Shown one piece after another: positions 1 through 9,305 of a DNA stretch of 22,981 nt. A program made the translations under genes and the position numbers. The stretch covers positions 1 to 22,981 of the forward strand of contig CAYUIZ010000042.1 of NCBI GenBank assembly GCA_964444885.1. The letters are read 5' to 3'. The number at the start of each line of letters is the position of its first letter. The first letter of the stretch is position 1. The notes under the pieces were generated by a model, which had not been told where the DNA came from, ran no database searches, and worked only from the letters and a program-made list of their open reading frames with translations. The DNA comes from CAYRGQ01 sp964444885 (lineage in GTDB: Bacteria > Bacteroidota > Bacteroidia > Sphingobacteriales > Sphingobacteriaceae).

Positions 1-1
1 G

Positions 2-3000
2 CGTTGGCTCTGGCAAATCGGCTGGAAATGTTTCATTGCCGGAGGGATAATGATTTCAGCTAGTCTGTCCATTGCCCATGGATCCCACCAACCTATGGCA
101 GAGACAGCGCCTGTCGCACGCCAACAGCGTGTGTCTGGCGTCGTGACGGATACGGATGGTGTTCCCTTATCAGGGGTTACCGTTCGTGAGCAGGGAACCA
201 ATACTGCGACTACGACGGACGACCGCGGTCAATACAGCTTATTGGTAGCGTCCTCCAATTCCATTTTGGCCTTTTCTTCCATTGGGTACGTTTCGCAGGA
301 AACAGCAATTGGAAACCGAGCTACTGTCAATGTGGCGTTAGAAAGCGACATCAATACGATGGAAGAGCTCGTTATCATCGGCTATGGTGCACAAAAGAAA
401 AAGTTAATCACAGGCGCTACCATACAGGTACGAGGCGAAGACTTGCAAAAACTAAGTACGTCGAGTGTCTTGGGGGCGTTACAAAGCCAGTCGCCAGGCG
501 TACAGATCACGACAAGTTCGGGTATGCCGGGTGAAGGATTTAAAGTTACCATCAGGGGTATTGGCACCATCGGCAACTCATCACCGCTGTACGTGATTGA
601 TGGTATAGCGGGTGGCAACATCAACGCGTTAAACCCCTCGGATATCGAATCCATCGACATCCTCAAAGACGCGGCATCGGCGGCGATCTACGGCGCCCGG
701 GCGGCAAACGGCGTCGTGCTCGTCACGACCAAGCAAGGCAAAGCAGGCAAAATGACGCTGAGCTACGACAGCTATATAGGCGTACAAAATGCTTACAAAC
801 TACCGGCATTGCTGACTGCACAGGAATACATGGCCATTCAAGACGAACGCCGGTTCAACGAAGGTCTCGCCCCTTATAATTGGGAAGCGCTCATTCCCAA
901 CCAATACGAGCAAATCAATAACGGCACATGGAACGGCACCAACTGGCTGAAAGAAATACATAATGACAATGCACTCACTCAGAACCATGCATTAAACCTA
1001 ACCGGGGGCAACGAACAATCCAGATTCTCCTTAGGATACTCGCTCGCCGAGCAAGACGGGATTTTCGGACAGCCCGTAGCGCCGCATTTCTCGCGCCATA
1101 CTTTCCGGATCAACTCGGAACACGTGATCTTGAAAAACAGCGAGTTCGACGTCCTTAAGTTCGGCGAAAACATCAACTATTCATACAACGATCGATCGGG
1201 AATCGGCATCGGAAACATTTACTGGAATGATATCCACAACATGCTGGTCGGCAACCCGTTGCTCCCGGCATACAACAGTGCGAACGAGTATTACGACCAC
1301 GCGAGCAAGGTAGCGGACGGTTGGGCGTTAGACGGAGCCACACTCAATCCCATTGCCGACATGCATTATCGGCGTGGGTTAAACGCGAGTAAGAGCCACG
1401 CCCTATCCGCTAATGCCTATATCGACGTACAACCGATCAAAGACCTGCGCTTTCGGTCAAATTTCGGTTATCGACTGAGTGCATCATCCTACCGGCAGTA
1501 CACCCCCACGTTCCACCTTTCAACCACATCCATCAACGATATTGATGATATTTCGCAAAACCAAAGCTTGGGATACAGCTGGGTATTGGAAAACACGTTG
1601 GCCTACGAATGGGCCCTAGCTGATGGACACCAGTTCGACGCTGTATTGGGACAGTCCGTCGAAAAATGGGGGCTCGGCGAAGGATTGAACGTGACCACGG
1701 CAAACTCCTCTTTTCCCGGACAATGGGACAAAGCCTGGGTAAGCAATGGCCAAGGATATGAGGGCTTCATCCCCACAGTAGGCGGTGTCCACTGGCCTGA
1801 CGGATCGTTGGCTTCCTTCTTCGGTCGGGTCAACTACAACTATCAGGAAACCTACATGGCATCGGTGATCATGCGTGCCGACGGGTCGTCCAACTTCGCT
1901 CGGAATAATCGCTGGGGGTATTTCCCCTCCGTATCGGCAGGCTGGGTACTCACCAACGAATCGTTTCTCGCCGACACGAGGCAGTGGTTGAACTTCTTCA
2001 AGATCAGGGCGAGCTGGGGGCAAAACGGAAACTCCTCCATTGATAACTTCCAGTACTTAGCCACCATCGCGATCAACCGCCAAAACGGCTATTACTTTGG
2101 TGACAGCAAAAACACGCTTCTCAGCGGCGCATTTCCCGATGTGATGCCCAACCCGGAAATTGGATGGGAAACTTCCGAGCAATTGAACATTGGGTTGGAC
2201 GCCCGGTTTTCGCGCGACAGGCTAGGCGTAGTGGTTGATTGGTATAAAAAATCCACGAAAGATTGGCTCGTTCGCGCACCGGTATTAGCCATCTACGGCA
2301 CCAATGCCCCCTTTATCAATGGTGGCGACATCGAAAATAAGGGCGTCGAACTTGGCTTGACGTGGAACGACACCAACGGGGATTTTCGCTATGGCGTCCA
2401 ACTCAATGGTGCCTACAACCAGAACAACGTAATCCGCATAGAAAATGGCGAAGGGATTATCCACGGCCAGGCCAATGTATTGAGCCAGGGTACCACCGAG
2501 ATGTACCGCGCACAAGTAGGGTTCCCTGTCGGCTACTTCTGGGGTTACAAAACAGCGGGTATCTTCCAGAATGAAGAGCAAATCGCCGATTACCGGGCTC
2601 GAGGACTCGGGGTTCTCGCTACCGCCCAGCCGGGTGACGTCATCTTTGTGGACAATGATGGCAATGGAGCCATCACCGATGCAGACAAAATGATGATCGG
2701 CAACCCCCACCCCGATTTCACGGCCGGGATGAACCTCAATTTCGGCTATCGGGGATTTGACTTCTCCGTTACCGCTATCGGTGCATTCGGACATCAAATC
2801 GCCAAATCCTACCGTTCCTTTGCAGACAGCCCCCTACAGAATTATACTACGGAAATATTCGGACGGTGGCATGGCGAAGGAACGTCTAACTTCCTACCTC
2901 GCCTCACGAATGGAAGCCACACCAACAACCAGTATATCTCGGATATCTACATTGAAGATGGTGACTTTGTTAAAATCCAAAACCTGACACTGGGGTACGA

Positions 3001-3202
3001 CATCAAAAACCTGCTCCCCACATTACCGTTTGGGCAGGCCAGAATCTACTTGACCGCGCAAAACCTGTATACAATCACAGGTTACTCGGGCCAGGACCCC
3101 GAGATCGGGTACGGTTATGACCAAAGCTGGGTTTCGGGTATTGACCTCGGGTTCTACCCACAGCCACGCACGTATCTTATTGGCTTAAACCTTAAATTTT
3201 AA
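2..3202 (+). CDS. SusC/RagA-family TonB-linked outer-membrane transporter (5' end outside window)
   Basis: This is an outer-membrane beta-barrel that imports oligosaccharides with a SusD partner, powered by TonB. Numbering from the ATG at 50, residues 26-98 form a carboxypeptidase-regulatory-like beta-sandwich, 104-113 hold the TonB-box-like MEELVIIGYG, and about 117-230 form the plug with the SusC hallmarks LYVIDGI and AAIYGARAANGVVLVTT. The rest is barrel, ending in phenylalanine as expected of a barrel-assembly signal. The frame stays open from 50 back to position 2, and codons 2-49 encode a hydrophobic stretch (CFIAGGI) that reads as part of a signal peptide together with ISASLSIAHG. I therefore think the true start is upstream of the window, although ATG 50 has GGAGGG just before it. 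No STN domain is seen between the leader and the first domain, so ECF-sigma/anti-sigma signalling is unlikely. The substrate cannot be read from the sequence. A susD-type gene follows after 11 nt. Confidence 0.95.
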   Translation, partial: RWLWQIGWKCFIAGGIMISASLSIAHGSHQPMAETAPVARQQRVSGVVTDTDGVPLSGVTVREQGTNTATTTDDRGQYSLLVASSNSILAFSSIGYVSQETAIGNRATVNVALESDINTMEELVIIGYGAQKKKLITGATIQVRGEDLQKLSTSSVLGALQSQSPGVQITTSSGMPGEGFKVTIRGIGTIGNSSPLYVIDGIAGGNINALNPSDIESIDILKDAASAAIYGARAANGVVLVTTKQGKAGKMTLSYDSYIGVQNAYKLPALLTAQEYMAIQDERRFNEGLAPYNWEALIPNQYEQINNGTWNGTNWLKEIHNDNALTQNHALNLTGGNEQSRFSLGYSLAEQDGIFGQPVAPHFSRHTFRINSEHVILKNSEFDVLKFGENINYSYNDRSGIGIGNIYWNDIHNMLVGNPLLPAYNSANEYYDHASKVADGWALDGATLNPIADMHYRRGLNASKSHALSANAYIDVQPIKDLRFRSNFGYRLSASSYRQYTPTFHLSTTSINDIDDISQNQSLGYSWVLENTLAYEWALADGHQFDAVLGQSVEKWGLGEGLNVTTANSSFPGQWDKAWVSNGQGYEGFIPTVGGVHWPDGSLASFFGRVNYNYQETYMASVIMRADGSSNFARNNRWGYFPSVSAGWVLTNESFLADTRQWLNFFKIRASWGQNGNSSIDNFQYLATIAINRQNGYYFGDSKNTLLSGAFPDVMPNPEIGWETSEQLNIGLDARFSRDRLGVVVDWYKKSTKDWLVRAPVLAIYGTNAPFINGGDIENKGVELGLTWNDTNGDFRYGVQLNGAYNQNNVIRIENGEGIIHGQANVLSQGTTEMYRAQVGFPVGYFWGYKTAGIFQNEEQIADYRARGLGVLATAQPGDVIFVDNDGNGAITDADKMMIGNPHPDFTAGMNLNFGYRGFDFSVTAIGAFGHQIAKSYRSFADSPLQNYTTEIFGRWHGEGTSNFLPRLTNGSHTNNQYISDIYIEDGDFVKIQNLTLGYDIKNLLPTLPFGQARIYLTAQNLYTITGYSGQDPEIGYGYDQSWVSGIDLGFYPQPRTYLIGLNLKF

Positions 3203-3213
3203 CACACGAAGCT

Positions 3214-4905
3214 ATGAAAAGAATACTATATTTAATTGCACTGATCGTCATGCTTTCTGGATGCGAGAAATTTCTGGACTCGGAGAGCTATGATAAAAAG
3301 AACACGGGCAACTTCCCGGTCACCGTGGCGGATGCCAATCTCATGATTACGGCGATCTACTCTACGCTTAGTAGTGCGATTTCAAACGCAAGCAACACCC
3401 ATTTCTATGTATCCGAACTGGCTTCGGACGATCGGTTTGGCGGCGGCGGTGAAAACGACCGAGACATGCATGGGCTGGATCACCTGATGAATACCCAACC
3501 CGACCGGTTTGAAAGTTACTGGACCGCACGTTACCAGGGGATTTTCAGGGCGAATACCGCCATCGAAACCATGGACCAAGTAACCGGCTGGGACAGTGAA
3601 AACCAACACAACCAATTATTGGGCGAAGCCTATTTCCTTCGTGCGCTATTCCATTTCGAATTGTCACAGATGTTTGGCGACATTCCGTTAGTCACAACCA
3701 GTACGGTAGAAAACATCCCACGGACACCTGCGAGCGAGACCTACGGGCAGATTGCAACGGACTTGCAGACGGCTATTTCCTTGATGGCCAGCACCCCCTA
3801 CACCAGTATCGCTTCGGGGCACGCCACCAAATGGGCCGCTCAAGCACTAATGGCGCGGGTTTTCCTGTTCTACACAGGCTACTACCAAACCAGCGAACTG
3901 CCGCTAATCGACGGTGGGAGTATTTCCAAAACCGAGGTAATCAGTTGGCTGGACGACTGCATCCAAAATAGCGGTCATGATTTGGTGTCGGATTTTAGAA
4001 ACCTTTGGCCGTATTCCAATGCATACACGGCCGAAGACTACGATTATGCGTCGGACAATAACCTTACCTGGGAAGGCGATGGACACAAAGAGACCGTCTT
4101 TGCCGTCAAATTTGGCACCCTTGTCGACTGGGGTGGCGATTACACCTTGGGTTATTCAAACCAGTACAACCTGCATTTCAGCCTGCGCTCCAATAACGGG
4201 CAACAGGGCACTTTTCCATTCGGGCAAGGCTGGGGCGCGGGACCAGTCAACACCAATCTGTGGGCCCAATGGCGACAACAAGAGCCCAACGACATTCGTC
4301 GCACCGCATCCATTATCGATGTGGATAACGACCTCGACGATTATATATACGGTGCCGACAGCCAAATGGAAGAAACCGGATTCTGGCAGAAAAAATACAT
4401 TGCCGTCACTGCTTATGACGGAAATTCGTTGATTCCCTCTTATGCTATCCTGCAAGACGGTGCACAGACGGACTTCCAATTGGCACACACGCAAGACTTG
4501 GTATTGATACGCTTCTCCGATGTGTTGCTCATGCATTCCGAATTGACGGAAACCGCGACCGGTATCACGCGCGTACGCGCCCGGGTCAACCTACCTGCCG
4601 TGGCATATTCATTGCAAAACCTGAAGCAGGAACGCCGGTGGGAGCTCGCTTTTGAAGGCCTCCGCTATTTCGACCTGATGCGTTGGCATGACGCAGCCGA
4701 TGCCCTGGCCAGTCAGGAAGGCGTTGCCATAAAAAACAAAGGTATCGACACGCAAATGCGCGGATTTGGCGGTGGCTACCGGGCTCGATACGAAGCCACC
4801 GGGGGATTTTGGCCGATACCTCAATCACAAATTGCACTATCCGAAGGCCTATTGACTCAAAATCCGGGTTGGGGTACCCCCGCCGCTGAATTTCCGGGAT
4901 GGTAA
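3214..4905 (+). CDS. SusD/RagB-family glycan-binding outer-membrane lipoprotein
   Basis: This is the substrate-binding lid that sits on the SusC barrel at the cell surface. The protein has 563 residues, a normal length for the family. A lipoprotein signal peptide ends in LSGC with the lipidated Cys at 17, followed by EKFLDSE, which fits the acidic surface-export signal of Bacteroidota. The N-terminal half shows TPR-like helices with LLGEAYFLRALFHFELSQMF. The C-terminal SusD signature RRWELAFEGLRYFDLMRWHD lies near residues 474-494. It starts 11 nt after the susC-type stop and is surely co-transcribed. Specificity is unknown; the adjacent SusC is its partner by position. Confidence 0.95.
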   Translation: MKRILYLIALIVMLSGCEKFLDSESYDKKNTGNFPVTVADANLMITAIYSTLSSAISNASNTHFYVSELASDDRFGGGGENDRDMHGLDHLMNTQPDRFESYWTARYQGIFRANTAIETMDQVTGWDSENQHNQLLGEAYFLRALFHFELSQMFGDIPLVTTSTVENIPRTPASETYGQIATDLQTAISLMASTPYTSIASGHATKWAAQALMARVFLFYTGYYQTSELPLIDGGSISKTEVISWLDDCIQNSGHDLVSDFRNLWPYSNAYTAEDYDYASDNNLTWEGDGHKETVFAVKFGTLVDWGGDYTLGYSNQYNLHFSLRSNNGQQGTFPFGQGWGAGPVNTNLWAQWRQQEPNDIRRTASIIDVDNDLDDYIYGADSQMEETGFWQKKYIAVTAYDGNSLIPSYAILQDGAQTDFQLAHTQDLVLIRFSDVLLMHSELTETATGITRVRARVNLPAVAYSLQNLKQERRWELAFEGLRYFDLMRWHDAADALASQEGVAIKNKGIDTQMRGFGGGYRARYEATGGFWPIPQSQIALSEGLLTQNPGWGTPAAEFPGW

Positions 4906-4925
4906 CACCAAAAAACGAAAAAACG

Positions 4926-5759
4926 ATGAAAACATTTTTCAGATATTTATACATAGGCCTGCTTGGCATACTCGTGGCGTGTGAGCCTATTGAGGACCGA
5001 ATGGAAATGGGCAACGCCATCACGGCCGAGCAGTTACAGGTCACCGCGACTCCGGTCGTCGTGAATGGAAAAAGTTCAAACAAAGTGGTATTGGACAACA
5101 AAAGCCCCGTGCTATCCTCTTGGGACTACGGTGTCGGCACCACACAACGAAAAACAGACACGGTACTACTCGTAGCAGAAGGCGAAAACGAGATTATCTT
5201 CACCGGGCTGAACCCAAATGGCGTCACCATCACCAAGACACTCAACGTCGTCGTGGACGAATTGACATTTGACGTCCCCTTGGAATGGGGATACCTCACC
5301 GATGGCACGGAAAAAGAATGGGTGTGGGATGATTCGCAAGGCGGCGTCTGGGGCAACGGCGGATACATGGGCAACAACGCCCCCGCATGGTGGGTGTTGC
5401 CCATCGAGGATATTGACGGACAGGCACCCGGCGAAGGCGTCGGTGCCAAAATGGTATTCTCCCTCCGTGGGGCCCAACTGAGCAAGTTCAAATCGAATGG
5501 CGATACCGAGACCGGATCGTTTTCGTTTGACATGAGCCAAGTCATCACCTTGGATGATGGGTCGGTGTGGGCAAAGGGCAAGTTAACCACGCGCGGTGTC
5601 ACGGTGCTATGCGGCATATCGCCCAACGAAGGCGGTGCACCCGTCCATGAATACGATATCTTATTGATTGACAACGAACGATTGGTCCTCAGCTATCCAG
5701 AACCCGGAGTAGGCCCATGGGGCACTGCTTGGTTTTGGGTGTTCAGGGCTGCGGACTAA
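4926..5759 (+). CDS. PUL-associated surface lipoprotein with PKD-like N-terminal half, function unknown
   Basis: I do not recognise a named family for the whole protein (277 residues from ATG 4926). It has a lipoprotein signal peptide with lipobox LVAC (Cys19) followed by EPIED, pointing to surface export. Residues about 36-112 look like a PKD/Ig-like beta-sandwich (SSWDYGVGTTQRKTDTVLL). Residues about 118-277 form a tryptophan- and glycine-rich beta domain with EKEWVWDD, GVWGNGGYMGN and a terminal WGTAWFWVF. A frame-open start at 4899 overlaps the susD-type gene by 7 nt but would bury the signal peptide behind a polar leader, so 4926 is preferred. Third position behind susC and susD is where surface glycan-binding proteins usually sit, and that role is my inference. 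It is the last gene of the first operon, since a stem-loop terminator follows. Confidence 0.85.
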   Translation: MKTFFRYLYIGLLGILVACEPIEDRMEMGNAITAEQLQVTATPVVVNGKSSNKVVLDNKSPVLSSWDYGVGTTQRKTDTVLLVAEGENEIIFTGLNPNGVTITKTLNVVVDELTFDVPLEWGYLTDGTEKEWVWDDSQGGVWGNGGYMGNNAPAWWVLPIEDIDGQAPGEGVGAKMVFSLRGAQLSKFKSNGDTETGSFSFDMSQVITLDDGSVWAKGKLTTRGVTVLCGISPNEGGAPVHEYDILLIDNERLVLSYPEPGVGPWGTAWFWVFRAAD

Positions 5760-5801
5760 GGCGGCGCATGCCTTAATCAACCCCTTATTTCTATTTTCTT
5801 T

Positions 5802-5836
5802 CTGGCAAGGCTCCTTTGTGGCCTTGCCAGAATTTT
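5802..5836 (+). terminator. Stem-loop terminator after first SusCD operon
   Basis: CTGGCAAGGC (5802-5811) pairs perfectly with GCCTTGCCAG (5821-5830) across a 9-nt loop. It is followed by AATTTT, a modest U tract on the + strand. The upstream side is also T-rich (CTATTTTCTTT), so on the opposite strand the hairpin would have an even better tail. It lies 42 nt after the lipoprotein stop. Pairing is seen directly; termination is inferred. Confidence 0.75.
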
Positions 5837-5931
5837 GCCATCCGGTTCGATCGACGTGGCGCCAATACGGCTTCTTCATAGCCGACACGGATCAGCCTTC
5901 AAACCCCTGCCGGCCGTGCAGGCCTGACAAA

Positions 5932-5986
5932 ATAGGGCCGGCTAAGCTTCATGCTAACGCGTTAAGCCATGTACTTCCGACCCTAT
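5932..5986. repeat. Nested inverted repeats upstream of second SusC promoter
   Basis: Outer arms ATAGGGCCGG (5932-5941) and CCGACCCTAT (5977-5986) pair at 9 of 10 positions. Inside them lies the perfect 10-bp palindrome TAACGCGTTA (5955-5964), itself flanked by GGCTAA and TTAAGCC. The block ends about 75 nt before the promoter -7 element, so it could be a regulator-binding region or a second 3' structure for the upstream operon. Neither role is proven. Confidence 0.4.
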
Positions 5987-6059
5987 CGCCAAACCTAAAA
6001 CAACATCTTTAAGCAACAATATGTTAAGAAAGTATTAACTATTATGGATTTCCTTGCCC

Positions 6060-6067
6060 TATATTTG
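6060..6067 (+). promoter_or_regulatory. Bacteroidota -7 promoter element (TATATTTG) for second SusC operon
   Basis: TATATTTG matches the Bacteroidota housekeeping -7 consensus TAnnTTTG exactly. The expected transcription start near 6073 leaves a leader of about 45 nt before the ATG at 6119. No clear TTG/TTTG element is present 17-23 nt upstream, which suggests that an activator may be needed, as is common for inducible PUL promoters. Confidence 0.6.
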
Positions 6068-6118
6068 TTGTGACCACCAATTTATTATTAACCTTACGGA
6101 CCTCCAATTAATGAACTT

Positions 6119-9100
6119 ATGATCCAAATTTTATCCAGAACCGTAATATTATTTGTTATGTTGACGTTTTTTGCCCAAGCCATGCTGGGGCAAACTGCCA
6201 CGCAGCAGCAAGTAAGTGGCCGGGTCACCGACGAGTCAGGCCAGGCATTGGCAGGCGTTTCGGTATCCGTGCAAGGGCACAGTATCTTCACTTCTACGGA
6301 CGATGCGGGCAACTACCGCATCCGCGTGCCGGACCAAAATGCCGTCCTTGTGTTTTCCTATGTAGGCTTGCAAACCCGCTCCGCGCCTGTGGCACAGCGC
6401 CAAGTCGTCAATGTCGTGTTGCAGGCGGTAGCTTCGGCGCTTGACGAAGTAGTCGTCATCGGCTACGGCACCAGCAAGCGTGGCAATCTGACGAGTGCGC
6501 AAACCACGATATCCGCTGACGATATCGGCCGTACGGTCAACACGACAATCGAACAGGCAATACAAGGCCGTTCGGCCGGCGTTTACATCACCCAAAACTC
6601 CGGACAGCCGGGCGGCGGTATTTCCGTCAATATCCGCGGCGTCAACTCCATCAACGGCACCAACGAACCGCTCTACGTCATCGACGGGGTGCAGATGCCG
6701 GGGCAGGCGGTCAATTTTGGGGAGCAGAGCTCCTCCAACCCGCTGGCAGGCCTCAACCCGGCGGACATCGAAGATATTCAGGTTTTGCAAGGCCCATCCG
6801 CCACTGCCATTTACGGCTCGCGGGCCACCAATGGCGTCCTGCTGATCACGACCAAACGCGGAAAATCCGGGGAGACAAAAATCGAATATGGGGGCCAGTA
6901 TAATATACAGCTAGGCCCGAAACGCATGGACGTCATGAACCTGCGCCAGTACGCGCAACTGGTAAACGAGTACCATGCCATTACCGGTGGCGAAACACAG
7001 CTCGAATTCCTGGATCCTACCCTGCTCGGGGCGGGTACAGATTGGCAAAGCGAACTTTTCCAAAACGCGCCCATGCATAAACACCAGCTGAGCCTGGGGG
7101 GTGGCACGGACCGCCTGACCTATTACTTATCGGGCGAATACATGGATCAGGACGGCATTGCGGCCGGATCGGGATTTAAGCGCTATGGAAGTCGGCTAAA
7201 CGTCGATGCGAAACCCCGGACCTGGCTGTCGGTCGGCGCTAACCTGAGTTTCAGCCAAACCGACGAATCCCTGACGACCAGCCAAGAGAATATCATCTCT
7301 AACGCACTGCAACTGACTCCGCAAGTCCCCGTCCGCAACTTTGACGGTTCGTGGGGAGGAGCAGACGACAACAACGGCGCCAACCAGTTCGCTCCGGTCA
7401 ACCCGCTGGCAATCGCGGCATTGACAACCAACGCCCTGACACGCCGGCAGTTTCTCGGAGGCATTAATGTCGGCATCGATATCCTTGAAGGACTCCAGTT
7501 CCGGACCTCGTTCAATACCAACTTCGGCTTCATGAACTCGACGTACTTCATCCCCGAATACAAAATCGGGTGGGCCGAGAATGCGACCGCTTCCCTGCAA
7601 AGCCGTGCTAACTTCAACACCTATTGGAACTGGAACCAATTGCTGGAATACAACAAGCAGTTTGGCGCGCACTCCCTAAACGTGATGGTGACCCACGAAG
7701 CGCAGGAATCCAAGTGGAAAAACCTGGGCGGGCGGCGCACGGGCTTCCTCACGAACGACATCCTTGATTTGGCGGCAGGCGACCCGCTGACCGCCTCAGC
7801 CGACGGCGGATCCGGCCCTTGGGCCATGGAATCCTACCTCGGCCGGGTTAACTACAACTACGACAACCGCTACATCGTATCGGCAACGGTACGGACCGAT
7901 GGATCGGTCAATTTCGGTGGCGACAACAAATGGGGCGTGTTCCCGTCGGTATCAGCCGCCTGGCGCATCACCCAGGAGGACTTCTTTAACGTCGATGGCA
8001 TCAGCGAGCTAAAACTGCGCTTGGAAACGGGTACTACGGGCAACCAAGGCGGAAGCGGATACATCTACGCGCCGATGGCGCCCGGCGCCACGCCGAGCGG
8101 CACAGGATTTTTGCCGAGCCGATACAGCAACTCCGGACTCCAATGGGAAGAAACCCTCACCTACAACGTGGGGCTTAACCTCGGCCTGTTCGACAACCGC
8201 ATCGAGCTGGAAGCGGACTACTACATCAAAAAAACAGACAACTTACTGATGGAGAACCCACTACCTTGGTACATGGGCACCAACGGGCAAGGTGCTGTTG
8301 CCGCACCGCAGGTAAACATTGGTGCGTTGGAAAATAAGGGATGGGGCATTACGCTGAATACGACGAATATCCATAATCAGGACTTCACCTGGCGCAGCAA
8401 CTTCAATATTTCGGGCTTCAAGACGACGATTAAGGAATTCTATTCCGAGGCGGCACAAGTCAACCGCACCTCGTGGTGGCTGCAGGACTGGACCCAGCAA
8501 TCGGTCGTTGGCCTGGCGCCTTGGCAGTTTTTGGGATACATCGAGGAAGGGATTTTCCAATCGGTGGAAGAAATCAACAATAGCGCTGTTCCGGCAGACA
8601 ACAACGGCAACCGGTTGCCCACTAACGAAAATAATATCTGGGTGGGCGATGTCAAGTTCCGCGATATTAGCGGACCCGATGGCGTGCCGGATGGCATTAT
8701 CGACGTGCACGACCAGACGTTTATCGGCAATCCATACCCCAAGTTTTTCGTCGGGTTTACCAACTCCTTCGCGTACAAAGGATTTGACCTGAGCATCTTG
8801 CTGACTGGCGCATTCGGAAACGACGTGTATAACTACATTGCACGCGTCAACTCTAACCCGAACAACGTGAACCTCAGCCGCAACCTGATGATCGAAGCGA
8901 TGGACTACGCGCGCCCCATAACGGGCAGCGACGGCGTGGTTCGCCTAGAAAATCCCAATACAAACGTCGCCCGTATATCGCATGGCCCTAACGGCAACTA
9001 TGCCAGGCATACGGATCGCTGGGTAGAGGACGGATCCTACGTACGTATCAAAAACATCTCCTTGGGGTACAACCTTCCCGCAGCGGTGTTGGAACGGATC

Positions 9101-9295
9101 AAGGTGACGCATACGGTCAGGCTCGGCTTCAGTGCCCAAAACGTGGCCACCTTCACGAAGTATAAAGGGTTTGACCCAGAAGTAGGTGCTTACGTCGGCC
9201 GCGATGCCGGTGCCCAAAACCAAGCTATTGGCTTGGACTTCGGGCGTTACCCGCTCACTCCGATCTATTCATTTAGCATAGGCATGAACTTCTAA
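6119..9295 (+). CDS. SusC/RagA-family TonB-linked outer-membrane transporter
   Basis: This is the complete 1058-residue TonB-dependent importer of the second operon, expected to move beta-mannan, glucomannan or glucan oligosaccharides across the outer membrane. A signal peptide spans about residues 1-24 (hydrophobic ILFVMLTFFAQAMLG). Residues 31-103 form the carboxypeptidase-regulatory-like domain. DEVVVIGYG at 109-117 is the TonB-box-like segment, and the plug at about 120-250 carries LYVIDGV and ATAIYGSRATNGVLLITT. The protein ends in FSIGMNF, a typical barrel terminus with final aromatic residue. There is no STN domain, so regulation through a FecR-type anti-sigma factor is not expected. 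The start overlaps the stop of a three-codon reading frame at 6111 (ATGA overlap). The susD-type gene follows after 10 nt. Confidence 0.96.
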   Translation: MIQILSRTVILFVMLTFFAQAMLGQTATQQQVSGRVTDESGQALAGVSVSVQGHSIFTSTDDAGNYRIRVPDQNAVLVFSYVGLQTRSAPVAQRQVVNVVLQAVASALDEVVVIGYGTSKRGNLTSAQTTISADDIGRTVNTTIEQAIQGRSAGVYITQNSGQPGGGISVNIRGVNSINGTNEPLYVIDGVQMPGQAVNFGEQSSSNPLAGLNPADIEDIQVLQGPSATAIYGSRATNGVLLITTKRGKSGETKIEYGGQYNIQLGPKRMDVMNLRQYAQLVNEYHAITGGETQLEFLDPTLLGAGTDWQSELFQNAPMHKHQLSLGGGTDRLTYYLSGEYMDQDGIAAGSGFKRYGSRLNVDAKPRTWLSVGANLSFSQTDESLTTSQENIISNALQLTPQVPVRNFDGSWGGADDNNGANQFAPVNPLAIAALTTNALTRRQFLGGINVGIDILEGLQFRTSFNTNFGFMNSTYFIPEYKIGWAENATASLQSRANFNTYWNWNQLLEYNKQFGAHSLNVMVTHEAQESKWKNLGGRRTGFLTNDILDLAAGDPLTASADGGSGPWAMESYLGRVNYNYDNRYIVSATVRTDGSVNFGGDNKWGVFPSVSAAWRITQEDFFNVDGISELKLRLETGTTGNQGGSGYIYAPMAPGATPSGTGFLPSRYSNSGLQWEETLTYNVGLNLGLFDNRIELEADYYIKKTDNLLMENPLPWYMGTNGQGAVAAPQVNIGALENKGWGITLNTTNIHNQDFTWRSNFNISGFKTTIKEFYSEAAQVNRTSWWLQDWTQQSVVGLAPWQFLGYIEEGIFQSVEEINNSAVPADNNGNRLPTNENNIWVGDVKFRDISGPDGVPDGIIDVHDQTFIGNPYPKFFVGFTNSFAYKGFDLSILLTGAFGNDVYNYIARVNSNPNNVNLSRNLMIEAMDYARPITGSDGVVRLENPNTNVARISHGPNGNYARHTDRWVEDGSYVRIKNISLGYNLPAAVLERIKVTHTVRLGFSAQNVATFTKYKGFDPEVGAYVGRDAGAQNQAIGLDFGRYPLTPIYSFSIGMNF

Positions 9296-9305
9296 AACGT
9301 ACGTC

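Larger units (their letters stand above)
5760..6118. other. Intergenic region between the two SusCD operons
   Basis: These 359 nt carry no convincing gene. They contain the stem-loop at 5802-5830, a small CCTGC/GCAGG hairpin at 5906-5922, and an imperfect inverted repeat with arms at 5932-5941 and 5977-5986 (9 of 10 positions pair) that encloses the perfect palindrome TAACGCGTTA at 5955-5964. The last 120 nt are AT-rich and hold the promoter element of the second operon. A 64-codon open frame covers part of the region but has neither a recognisable product nor coding character. Confidence 0.7.

Noticed and set aside
5818..6012. 64-codon open frame in the intergenic region
   Set aside because: It begins inside the terminator hairpin and has no family resemblance. 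Inverted repeats and the promoter explain the region better.
2..9295. STN domain linking either SusC to an ECF-sigma/anti-sigma system
   Set aside because: In both proteins the carboxypeptidase-regulatory-like domain follows the signal peptide almost directly, leaving no room for an STN domain.
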